This document shows positions 6,694 through 14,019 of a stretch of 19,342 nt of DNA, piece by piece. The number at the start of each line of letters is the position of its first letter. Within the stretch, counting starts at the first letter, position 1. The notes below the pieces were generated by a model. It did no database searches. It saw only the letters and a list, made by a program, of their open reading frames with translations, and had not been told where the DNA came from. Both the position numbers and the translations under genes were made by a program. This DNA comes from Candidatus Nanopelagicales bacterium (lineage in GTDB: Bacteria > Actinomycetota > Actinomycetes > Nanopelagicales > Nanopelagicaceae): contig JAURJF010000011.1 of the NCBI GenBank assembly GCA_030832365.1, forward strand, positions 1 to 19,342, read 5' to 3'.

Positions 6694-7497
6694 ATGATTA
6701 CGAGCCTTCATTCGCCTCATGTCGAGGCAGTGAAGGCTCTTTTAGGTTCTCGGGGCGGCAAAGCAAGAAAAGAGAGCGGCCAATATGTAATTGAAGGTTT
6801 CTCATCAATTAAAGAAGCCCTTGATTTTTCTCCAGAGGAAATAACTACCCTTTATTTAACCAGCGATGGCATGAGTCGCTTGGCGACAATTCCTGAAGGC
6901 TATTTTGAAATTGTTGAGGTTTCACCTGAGGTTATGAAAGCTATGACCGATACCGTCACGCCACAAGGTTTATTAGCTATAGCTCAGATTCCAGAGAATT
7001 CATTTGCAGATTTTCTTGCAGCGTCAAAGAGTGAGTTAAAGATTGCCTATTTCTGGCAGATTCAAGATCCAGGAAATGCTGGAACGGTGATTCGAGCTGC
7101 AGATGCTTTTGGTTTTGATGCCGTTATCTTCTCTGACAATAGCGTTGATATCTATAGCCCGAAGGTGGTGCGATCAAGTGCAGGTTCGCATTGGCATATT
7201 CCTCTATTTACATCAATTTCTGAAGATCAACTTAAGTCACAAATAGCAGGCAGGGCCTTTGATATTTATGCCACAGATGCAAATGGTGGACTTGAGCTAT
7301 TAGAGGCAGCAAATCAATCAAAGGATCGCTCTGCGATATGGATTTTTGGCAATGAGGCCAGGGGCCTTGAAGCGAAGGTAGTTTCTACTCTTGGAGCTAA
7401 ACAAGTGGCAATTCCTATTTCAGGCAAGGCAGAGAGCCTAAATCTAGCTACCGCTGCCTCTGTGGTGATGTATGCCGTATCGGCGGCTCGAAAATAA
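6694..7497 (+). CDS. TrmH/SpoU-family rRNA 2'-O-methyltransferase (TsnR-like)
   Basis: SAM-dependent SPOUT-class RNA ribose methyltransferase, 267 residues. The N-terminal substrate-binding part (about 1-105, with KESGQYVIEGFSSIKEAL) precedes the knotted catalytic domain. That domain has motif 1 DPGNAGTVIRAADAFGF (125-141; Asn128 and Arg134 are the usual key residues), motif 2 IFGNEARGL (218-226) and motif 3 IPISGKAESLNLATAASV (240-257), which bind SAM in the deep trefoil knot. Its place right after rplT and before pheS matches the actinobacterial gene annotated tsnR in Mycobacterium, so 23S rRNA is the likely target; the exact nucleotide is unknown. Resistance to an antibiotic should not be assumed from the tsnR name. 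The start ATG has little Shine-Dalgarno signal. Confidence 0.9.
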   Translation: MITSLHSPHVEAVKALLGSRGGKARKESGQYVIEGFSSIKEALDFSPEEITTLYLTSDGMSRLATIPEGYFEIVEVSPEVMKAMTDTVTPQGLLAIAQIPENSFADFLAASKSELKIAYFWQIQDPGNAGTVIRAADAFGFDAVIFSDNSVDIYSPKVVRSSAGSHWHIPLFTSISEDQLKSQIAGRAFDIYATDANGGLELLEAANQSKDRSAIWIFGNEARGLEAKVVSTLGAKQVAIPISGKAESLNLATAASVVMYAVSAARK

Positions 7498-7508
7498 CCA
7501 CTTCTTGC

Positions 7509-7535
7509 CACTTGAATTAGTAGAATTCCCAAGTG
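7509..7535 (+). promoter_or_regulatory. pheS start region: -10 box and inverted repeat over the GTG
   Basis: TAGAAT at 7521-7526 (5 of 6 to TATAAT) ends six bases before the GTG start at 7533, the spacing of a leaderless promoter; no clear -35 is seen. CACTTG at 7509-7514 and CAAGTG at 7530-7535 form a perfect 6-bp inverted repeat whose right arm contains the start codon. In a read-through transcript from rplT this could hide the start; in a leaderless transcript the left arm would be absent. Confidence 0.4.
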
Positions 7536-8549
7536 TCGTTAGATAACGCTGGTATTGAGCAGATTAAAGCCGATGCGCTATCTGCGATAAAAGCCTCCCA
7601 ATCGCTAGATGAACTTCGTGAGGTAAAGATTGCTCATGTTGGCGATCGCTCGCCAATAGCAAGGGCTAATCAGGGGCTTGCAGAGATAGAGATTGAAAAA
7701 CGAGCAGCGATGGGAAAATTGATTGGTACTGCCAGGGCTAATATCAATCAAGCATATGATGACAAAGAAAAAGAGTTAACTGCCCTAAGAGATAGCAAGG
7801 CTTTAAGCAATGAGAGAGTTGATGTAACCCTTGCTAGTAATAGAAATCCTCGTGGAGCGCTACATCCCTTAACACTTCTAACTAATGAGATATCAGATCT
7901 CTTCGTTGGCATGGGATACACAGTGCAAGAGGGGCCAGAGCTGGAGGCTTCATGGCTTAACTTTGATGCCTTAAATATTGCCGAAGATCACCCTGCTAGA
8001 ACAATGCAAGATACATTTTTCATAGAACCACTCTCATCAGGGCTTGTGATGCGAACTCATACCTCACCAGTTCAGATAAGAACGATGCTAGAAAACAAAC
8101 CGCCAATCTATGTGATCTGTCCAGGTCGGACTTATCGAGCAGATGAGTTAGATGCAACTCATACTCCAGTTTTCAATCAAGTAGAAGGTTTAGTAGTTGA
8201 TAAAGGCATAACGATGGCCCATCTAAAAGGAACCCTTGATCACTTTGCTGCAAAGATATTTGGCCCAGGGGTCACAACAAGAATTCGGCCATCTTTCTTT
8301 CCATTTACTGAGCCAAGTGCAGAGGTTGATTTTTTCTTCAACGGACGCTGGATCGAATGGGGCGGTTGCGGAATGGTTAATCCCAAAGTTCTTGAAGTGT
8401 GTGGAATAAATACTAAAGAATTTTCTGGTTTTGCATTTGGAATGGGCCTTGAGAGAACTTTGATGGTGAAGTATGGAATCACCGATATGCATGACATCGT
8501 TGAGGGCGATGTTCGCTTTTCAAGGCAGTTTGGAAGTGGTGGGCGATGA
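7533..8549 (+). CDS. pheS: Phenylalanyl-tRNA synthetase alpha subunit
   Basis: Catalytic subunit of the alpha2beta2 class II synthetase that charges tRNA-Phe. It has 338 residues: an N-terminal coiled-coil arm (about 1-95) that contacts tRNA, then the class II core. Visible are HPARTMQDTFFI (153-164), HTSPVQIRTM (176-185), motif 2 with GRTYRADELDATHTP (198-212) and FNQVEGL, the Phe-pocket segment RPSFFPFTEPSAEV (252-265), and motif 3 GFAFGMGLERTL (299-310). The start is GTG at 7533, chosen because the frame begins there with a normal MSLDNAG lead and a -10 box sits six bases upstream. The stop overlaps the pheT start in ATGA, so the two subunits are translationally coupled. Confidence 0.97.
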   Translation: MSLDNAGIEQIKADALSAIKASQSLDELREVKIAHVGDRSPIARANQGLAEIEIEKRAAMGKLIGTARANINQAYDDKEKELTALRDSKALSNERVDVTLASNRNPRGALHPLTLLTNEISDLFVGMGYTVQEGPELEASWLNFDALNIAEDHPARTMQDTFFIEPLSSGLVMRTHTSPVQIRTMLENKPPIYVICPGRTYRADELDATHTPVFNQVEGLVVDKGITMAHLKGTLDHFAAKIFGPGVTTRIRPSFFPFTEPSAEVDFFFNGRWIEWGGCGMVNPKVLEVCGINTKEFSGFAFGMGLERTLMVKYGITDMHDIVEGDVRFSRQFGSGGR

Positions 8550-11023
8550 AACTTCCACTTTCTTGGCTCTCAGAGTTCGTTGAGTTTCCTAAAACTATTT
8601 CAGTAGCAGATATTGCTGCAGGTTTTGTAAAAGTAGGTTTTGAAGTTGAGTCAATTGATAACCCAGCTGAGAAAATTAAGGGTCCACTACTTGTTGGAAA
8701 AGTTTTAACTATCGAGGAGTTAGCCGGACATAAAAAACCAATACGCTATGTGGGACTTGATTGCGGTGAGGGCAAGTCAAGATATGTAATTTGCGGTGCT
8801 ACGAATTTTGTTGCGGGGGATTTAGTTGTAGTAGCTCTACCTGGCGCGATACTGCCGGGAAACTTTGTAATTTCAGCCCGTGAAACATATGGCAAAACTA
8901 GTAATGGAATGATCTGCAGCTCTAAGGAATTGGGCCTAGGAGATGATCACTCAGGAATTATCGTTATTGGTGGTAAGGCAAAGATTGGAAGTGCTGCTCT
9001 TAAAGTTCTTGGGGCAGATGATCCAATCATTGATATTGCGGTAAACCCCGACCGGGGATATGCAATGAGCGTTCGAGGAGCTGCAAGAGAGCTTGCTATG
9101 GCGCTCGGGCTAAACTTTAAAGATATTTCATCAAAGGCCACAATTTCATCACTTGAGAAGAAGAAAAAGCGGGGAAAGATTACTCCGGTACTAATCTCAG
9201 ATAAAACTGGAGCAGATCAGATCTACCTACGAAGCTTAAGTAATGTCGATCCGCTTAAGCCAACACCGCAGTGGATGGCAAGACGCCTAACTCAAGCAGG
9301 CATGCGCCCAATATCTATTGCAGTTGATATCACCAACTATGTGATGTTAGAGCTCGGTCAGCCGCTACATGCCTTTGATAGCGCAAAAATAACTGGAACT
9401 TTGAGAGTTGCAAGGGCGGGCAAATTCACTGAGTTGGTAACGCTAGATAAGGTTAAGCGGAAGCTAACTAAGGATAATCTTCTAATAACAGATGATAAAA
9501 AGGTCCTAGCCCTGGCTGGAACTATGGGCGGACTTGATAGTGAGGTGAGTGAATTTACTGTTGCTATCACTCTAGAGGCGGCCCACTTTGATCCAATGTC
9601 GATTGCCCGTAATTCAAGAAACCATATTTTAGGTTCAGAGGCTTCGCGTCGATTTGAGCGAGGAGTAGATCCATTACTTGCCGAGCGAGCCTCTGCTCGC
9701 GCAGCGCTACTACTTATTGAGTATGCAGGAGCTATTTATAACGGGAGCTCAGTGAAGAAAACTCCGCTAAAAAAAAGAAGCATCACTATTTCTGCCTCTG
9801 AAATTTCATCACTTATAGGAACAACTTATAGCGACAAAGAAATTGAAAAATCGCTAAAGGCGATTGGAGCTAGCTTAAGAAAGAGTGGAAAGAAATGGGT
9901 TGTTACCCCGCCATCCTGGCGCCCAGATCTAAACGAACTTCCAGATCTCGCAGAGGAGGTTGCTAGATTCTTTGGATATGACCGCATTCCTTCTCAACTT
10001 CCGCCAGTGAAATTGGCAAGTAATGGAAGTTCAGGACTTACCCCTATGCAAAAGCGTCGCAGATCGATGAGTTTGAAACTGGCTAATAGAGGTTTGGTCG
10101 AGGTTCATAACTATCCATTTGTAAGTCAATCCCAAATGGATCTCTTTGGTTTCACAGGAGATCGCGCAAAAACATTCAAGATTGCAAACCCAATGTCTGA
10201 TGAATATCCATTCTTGAGAACTCATCTAACCCCAGGTCTTCTTGCAACAGCTGCTAGAAATCTAGCTAGAGGAGAAAAGTCGGTAGCTCTCTTTGAAAGC
10301 GGTTCGATATTTAGAAATACAGAGGCATTAAAGGTGGCAGGTAATCCTCCAGTGGGCAAGAGGCCAACAGCTGCTCAGATAAAACAGATTTACCAGAGTG
10401 TTCCAAAACAACCTCTCCACATTGCAGGAGTAATTGCTGGGGAGATGACAAACTCTGGCTGGTGGGGAAAGGGAAGAGTTGTTGAGTGGAGCGACGCCGT
10501 TGATTTAGTAAGAGAGTTAATTGAAGATTCTGGAAATGAGTTTTCAATTGAAGCAGTAGATCTTGCTCCTTGGCATCCCGGAAGATGTGCTGAGTTCAGA
10601 GTTGATGGAAAAGCAGTAGCGCACGCTGGCCAGATCCATCCAAGAGTTACCTCAGCCCTTGCTCTTCCTGAAGCGACGGTGGCATTTGCACTCATCGTTG
10701 ATGGCCTTATATACCCAGAGAGTTTCAAAGCTAGCCCAATTAGCGTTATGCCAGCGGCTATCCAAGATATTTCCCTATTTGTTGACCAGAAGGTTTCAGC
10801 AGAAAAAGTTGAAGCCGCTCTTCGGGAGGGCGCAGGAGATTTGCTCGAAAGTATTCAATTATTTGATCGATATCAGAAAGAGGGCGAAGGCCAGGTTTCA
10901 TTAGCTTTTTCTCTGGTCTTTAGAGCTGCGGATCGAACCTTAACCTCTGAAGAAGTTTCAGAACTTCGCTTGAGGGCTGGGGCTGTGGCGAGTAAGAAAT
11001 ACGGGGCTCAGATTCGTTCCTAA
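8546..11023 (+). CDS. pheT: Phenylalanyl-tRNA synthetase beta subunit
   Basis: Large subunit of PheRS carrying tRNA-binding and editing functions. The 825 residues are normal for the family. In order: the N-terminal MKLPLSWLSEFV lead; an EMAP-II-like tRNA-binding domain (about 42-155, with VICGATNFVAGDLV and SNGMICSSKELGL); DIAVNPDRGYAMSVRGAARE (163-182), where actinobacterial beta subunits differ from the E. coli PNRPDC pattern; the B3/B4 editing region (about 215-390, with DITNYVMLELGQPLHAFD and SEASRRFERGVDP); the B5 domain (about 405-480, with TPPSWRPDL and EEVARFFGYDRI); a degenerate class II core with APWHPGRCAEFRVDGK; and a C-terminal anticodon-binding FDX-ACB domain (about 730-825). 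It ends right where the ARG boxes begin. Confidence 0.97.
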   Translation: MKLPLSWLSEFVEFPKTISVADIAAGFVKVGFEVESIDNPAEKIKGPLLVGKVLTIEELAGHKKPIRYVGLDCGEGKSRYVICGATNFVAGDLVVVALPGAILPGNFVISARETYGKTSNGMICSSKELGLGDDHSGIIVIGGKAKIGSAALKVLGADDPIIDIAVNPDRGYAMSVRGAARELAMALGLNFKDISSKATISSLEKKKKRGKITPVLISDKTGADQIYLRSLSNVDPLKPTPQWMARRLTQAGMRPISIAVDITNYVMLELGQPLHAFDSAKITGTLRVARAGKFTELVTLDKVKRKLTKDNLLITDDKKVLALAGTMGGLDSEVSEFTVAITLEAAHFDPMSIARNSRNHILGSEASRRFERGVDPLLAERASARAALLLIEYAGAIYNGSSVKKTPLKKRSITISASEISSLIGTTYSDKEIEKSLKAIGASLRKSGKKWVVTPPSWRPDLNELPDLAEEVARFFGYDRIPSQLPPVKLASNGSSGLTPMQKRRRSMSLKLANRGLVEVHNYPFVSQSQMDLFGFTGDRAKTFKIANPMSDEYPFLRTHLTPGLLATAARNLARGEKSVALFESGSIFRNTEALKVAGNPPVGKRPTAAQIKQIYQSVPKQPLHIAGVIAGEMTNSGWWGKGRVVEWSDAVDLVRELIEDSGNEFSIEAVDLAPWHPGRCAEFRVDGKAVAHAGQIHPRVTSALALPEATVAFALIVDGLIYPESFKASPISVMPAAIQDISLFVDQKVSAEKVEAALREGAGDLLESIQLFDRYQKEGEGQVSLAFSLVFRAADRTLTSEEVSELRLRAGAVASKKYGAQIRS

Positions 11024-11060
11024 ATGTATAAGTATGCAGAGATTTGCATAACTATGCATC
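11023..11060 (+). promoter_or_regulatory. tandem ARG boxes (ArgR operator) upstream of argC
   Basis: Two 18-base ARG-box-like sites lie side by side: AATGTATAAGTATGCAGA (11023-11040) and TTTGCATAACTATGCATC (11043-11060). They resemble the known AWTGCAT...ATGCAWT consensus, the second being the closer match. Start-to-start distance is 20 bp, near the spacing of paired boxes bound by an ArgR hexamer. They lie before argC, and ArgR is encoded in the same operon, so arginine-dependent autorepression is expected. The first box overlaps the last base of the pheT stop codon. Confidence 0.8.
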
Positions 11061-11072
11061 AAGCGTTAACCT
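11044..11072 (+). promoter_or_regulatory. candidate argC promoter, leaderless, overlapped by ARG box 2
   Basis: TTGCAT (11044-11049), a 17-base spacer, and TAACCT (11067-11072) form a weak promoter whose -10 ends six bases before the argC ATG at 11079. The -35 and most of the spacer coincide with ARG box 2, so ArgR binding would exclude RNA polymerase. An alternative -10, TATAAG at 11027-11032, lacks a -35 partner. Confidence 0.5.
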
Positions 11073-11078
11073 GCCTCC

Positions 11079-12098
11079 ATGAAAATTGGAGTCCTTGGGG
11101 CTAGCGGCTATGCCGGCGGCGAGCTTTTGCGCTTGCTCTCTGGGCACCCAAATTTTGAAGTTAGTTATATCGCCGCAGGTTCAAATGCGGGGGAGAAGAT
11201 AACTGATCTCCATTCACATCTAATCACCTATGGTGATCAGAGATTTGCTGGCACAGATATCGATGCAATCAATAAATGTGACTTGATTTTTCTTGCCCTT
11301 CCTCATGGCCAATCTGCTGAGTTAGTTAAGCAGATAGATGAAAAAGTGAAGATTGTTGACTTAGGTGCCGATTTTCGTTTGAAATCAGAGCAAGCTTGGA
11401 AACAGTATTACAACGATAGTTATGCAGGAGCTTGGGCTTATGGATTGCCAGAGCTGCCTGGAAAGCGTGAGGTAATAAAGAAATCTTCAAAGGTTGCAAA
11501 CCCTGGATGCTACGCCACCGCTATAGCACTGGCAGCCGCTCCTGCCGTGCTGGCAGGTGGAGTAGATGCAGGCGACATTGTTGTTGTTGCAGCAAGTGGA
11601 ACAACTGGGGCAGGAAGAAGCACCAAGGTAAGCCTAAGTGCTAGCGAGATCATGAATTCGATGGTCTCTTATAAATTTGGCGGAGTACATCAACATACTC
11701 CAGAGATTGAACAAGCTCTTGTAGAGCTTGGTTCAAAAGACGTGAAAATTTCATTTACCCCAATTTTGGCGCCTATGCCAAGAGGAATACTTGCAACTGT
11801 CACTGTCAAAACAACTCTTTCGGAAGATGAGATTCGTAAAAGCTATGAAAAAATGTATCAAGATGAGCCATTTGTTCATTTACTTTCAAAGGGACAACTT
11901 CCTGAAACTTCTTCGCTTAGTGGATCCAATTCAGTTCAAATGCAAGTAGCTGTTGACACCCATACATCTAGATTAATCGTCTCTGTTGCCATTGATAATC
12001 TAGGTAAAGGGGCGGCAGGACAAGCTATTCAAAACGCTAATCTAATTTCAGGACTTGTGGAGACAACTGGACTATCAGGAATGGGGATAGGGCAATGA
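11079..12098 (+). CDS. argC: N-acetyl-gamma-glutamyl-phosphate reductase
   Basis: Third step of arginine synthesis: NADPH-dependent reduction of N-acetylglutamyl phosphate to the semialdehyde. It has 339 residues, typical length. Shown by the N-terminal Rossmann motif GASGYAGGELLRLL (7-20), LPHGQSAEL (74-82), the catalytic cysteine Cys144 in NPGCYATA, SGTTGAGR (173-180) and the active-site GGVHQHTPEIEQ (201-212) with its conserved His. The ATG at 11079 has no Shine-Dalgarno; the TAACCT box six bases upstream suggests a leaderless transcript. First gene of the arg operon, directly behind the ARG boxes; the stop overlaps argJ in ATGA. Confidence 0.97.
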   Translation: MKIGVLGASGYAGGELLRLLSGHPNFEVSYIAAGSNAGEKITDLHSHLITYGDQRFAGTDIDAINKCDLIFLALPHGQSAELVKQIDEKVKIVDLGADFRLKSEQAWKQYYNDSYAGAWAYGLPELPGKREVIKKSSKVANPGCYATAIALAAAPAVLAGGVDAGDIVVVAASGTTGAGRSTKVSLSASEIMNSMVSYKFGGVHQHTPEIEQALVELGSKDVKISFTPILAPMPRGILATVTVKTTLSEDEIRKSYEKMYQDEPFVHLLSKGQLPETSSLSGSNSVQMQVAVDTHTSRLIVSVAIDNLGKGAAGQAIQNANLISGLVETTGLSGMGIGQ

Positions 12099-13264
12099 CT
12101 CTAAAGAGTGGATATAGCCAGAGCCTTCCCAAGGGTTTTAGGGGATCTGGAGTAAGTGCTGGGCTTAAAAGCTCTGGAGCTAAAGATCTAGCTCTCATTG
12201 TTAATGATGGACCTGATAATTTTGCAAGTGCAGTCTTTACTACCAATCAAGTTGTAGCAGCTCCTGTTATCTGGAGCCGGCAAGTTCTCAAGGACAATCA
12301 AGTTTCTGCAGTCTTACTAAATAGTGGTGGAGCAAATGCAGCAACTGGAGCAGATGGCTTTGCTGACACACACAAATCAGCAGAACACGTTGCCAGTTTG
12401 CTGTCGATTTCATCCTCTGATGTTGCTATCTGTTCCACTGGATTAATTGGCGTAAGGCTTGATATGGAGAAATTACTTGCAGGAGTCAAAAGCGCCCACT
12501 CTGCTTTGAGTACTGATTCAACCGAAGATCTAGCAAGAGCCATTATGACTACAGATTCAAAACCGAAGATCGCTACCTATGAGAGCTCAGGTGTTAGTTT
12601 TACCGGTATAGCCAAGGGAGCCGGGATGCTTGCGCCATCACTTGCCACCATGCTTTCGGTAGTAATGACTGATGCAAAAGTGGATAAGGCAGTGGCCGAT
12701 GAGATTTTCGCCAAAGTTTGCGAGAAGACTTTTAATCGAATTGATTCAGATGGGTGCACATCAACTAATGACACAGTTCTCTTTCTCTCATCTGCTGCCT
12801 CAGGAGTCGAGGTATCAAATGAGCAGCTTGAGCAGGCGCTATTTGCCGTTACTGCAAGTCTTTCAAAGCAGCTAATTGCTGATGCTGAAGGACACTCAAA
12901 GATCATTTCAATCACCACAATAAATGCCAAGAGCGAGAGAGATGCTGTCGAGGTGGGCAGAGCATGTGCAAGGAATAACCTTCTTAAGTGCGCACTTGGT
13001 GGAGAAGATCCTAATTGGGGTCGAGTTTTAGCAGCGATTGGAACAACCAATGCGGTAATTAATCCACTCAATATTGATGTTGATCTAAACGGAGTAAAGG
13101 TCTGTAAATCAAGTTCGCCAGGGGAAGATAGATCGAAAGTAGTTATGACTGGCGAATTGATAGAGATCCTGATTGATTTAAAGGTAGGCAGCTCTTCTGC
13201 CACTATCTGGACCAATGACTTAACTGCCTCATATGTTCACGAAAATTCGGCTTACTCAACATGA
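12095..13264 (+). CDS. argJ: Ornithine acetyltransferase / N-acetylglutamate synthase (ArgJ)
   Basis: Transfers the acetyl group from N-acetylornithine to glutamate, closing the acetyl cycle; some members can also use acetyl-CoA. It is made as a 389-residue precursor that cleaves itself. The cleavage site is visible as KGAGMLAPSLATMLSVV, with Thr185 (in ATML) as the expected nucleophile and new N-terminus of the beta chain. Other marks are the oxyanion-hole region CSTGLIGVRL (113-122), TTDSKPK (152-158), EDPNWGR toward the C-terminus, and the closing HENSAYST. Its presence means a separate argE deacetylase is not required. It overlaps argC and argB by 4 bases each. Whether this one is mono- or bifunctional cannot be read from the sequence. 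Confidence 0.97.
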   Translation: MTLKSGYSQSLPKGFRGSGVSAGLKSSGAKDLALIVNDGPDNFASAVFTTNQVVAAPVIWSRQVLKDNQVSAVLLNSGGANAATGADGFADTHKSAEHVASLLSISSSDVAICSTGLIGVRLDMEKLLAGVKSAHSALSTDSTEDLARAIMTTDSKPKIATYESSGVSFTGIAKGAGMLAPSLATMLSVVMTDAKVDKAVADEIFAKVCEKTFNRIDSDGCTSTNDTVLFLSSAASGVEVSNEQLEQALFAVTASLSKQLIADAEGHSKIISITTINAKSERDAVEVGRACARNNLLKCALGGEDPNWGRVLAAIGTTNAVINPLNIDVDLNGVKVCKSSSPGEDRSKVVMTGELIEILIDLKVGSSSATIWTNDLTASYVHENSAYST

Positions 13265-14019
13265 TCGTTATTAAATTTGGTGGTCATGCCATGGGGGAGC
13301 CCTCCAGAAAATGGGCGAGCGAGATTGCCAGCCGCTTTAAATTGGGCGAGAGATTTGTCATTGTCCACGGCGGTGGACCACAGATAGATAAAGAACTTGC
13401 AAGGCGCGGTATAGAAAAATCTAGCGTCAACGGCTTTCGCATCACAACTCCTGAAATTATGGAGGTTGTTGAGTTTGTCCTAACCGGAAGTGTGCTTCGC
13501 TCAGTAGTAAGAGACTTAATTGCCGCTGGACTTCCTGCAGTTGGAATCACAGGAAGTGATAACCAATTACTTGAAGTTGAATTAAGGGATGAGGCCAAGT
13601 TTGGCCTGGTTGGAAAGATTAAGAAAGTGAATCCAAAGATCATTAATGATTTACTAGACATGGGATATTTACCTGTTATCTCGCCAGTTGCCAATGACAG
13701 TTCAACTAGGGCCCTTAATGTAAATGCCGATATTGCAGCAGGGGCAATTGCAGGCTCTCTTCGAGCGAGTGAGACTCTTTTTCTGACCGATGTTCCTGGG
13801 ATCTATAGCGCATGGCCCGATCGCTCTTCCTTGATAACGCAGATCGCTATCTCAGATTTGAAGAAGGTCTCATTTGAAGGCGGAATGGCTCCAAAGGTAG
13901 AGGCGGTAATTAACGCTATTGAATCTGGCGCATCATCTGCCAGAGTCATCGATGGCACATCACTTCCAGCATTTATTGATGCCTTAAGCGGCGATGGTGG
14001 AACGTTGGTAAAGCCATGA
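13261..14019 (+). CDS. argB: Acetylglutamate kinase, short form
   Basis: Phosphorylates N-acetylglutamate, the second step of the pathway. Amino-acid kinase fold, 252 residues. Visible: the phosphate-binding IKFGGHAM start with Lys5, HGGGPQI (36-42), Arg60 in NGFRITT, GITGSDNQL (95-103), ALNVNADIAAGAIAGSL (151-167) binding substrate, LTDVPGIY (175-182), and Lys212 in GGMAPKV. The protein begins almost at the first beta strand, so it lacks the N-terminal kinked helix that in other bacteria links dimers into the arginine-inhibited hexamer; it is about the size of the E. coli enzyme. No in-frame start exists that would add such a helix without running deep into argJ. Overlaps argJ and argD by 4 bases each. 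Confidence 0.96.
   Translation: MIVIKFGGHAMGEPSRKWASEIASRFKLGERFVIVHGGGPQIDKELARRGIEKSSVNGFRITTPEIMEVVEFVLTGSVLRSVVRDLIAAGLPAVGITGSDNQLLEVELRDEAKFGLVGKIKKVNPKIINDLLDMGYLPVISPVANDSSTRALNVNADIAAGAIAGSLRASETLFLTDVPGIYSAWPDRSSLITQIAISDLKKVSFEGGMAPKVEAVINAIESGASSARVIDGTSLPAFIDALSGDGGTLVKP

Noticed and set aside
12577..13215. 212-residue minus-strand open frame opposite argJ
   Set aside because: It lies wholly within a well supported argJ, has low-complexity Ser/Thr/Ala content typical of an antisense shadow, and shows no motif or ribosome binding site.
13284..13694. 136-residue minus-strand open frame opposite argB
   Set aside because: Shadow of argB; no recognisable domain and no start signal.
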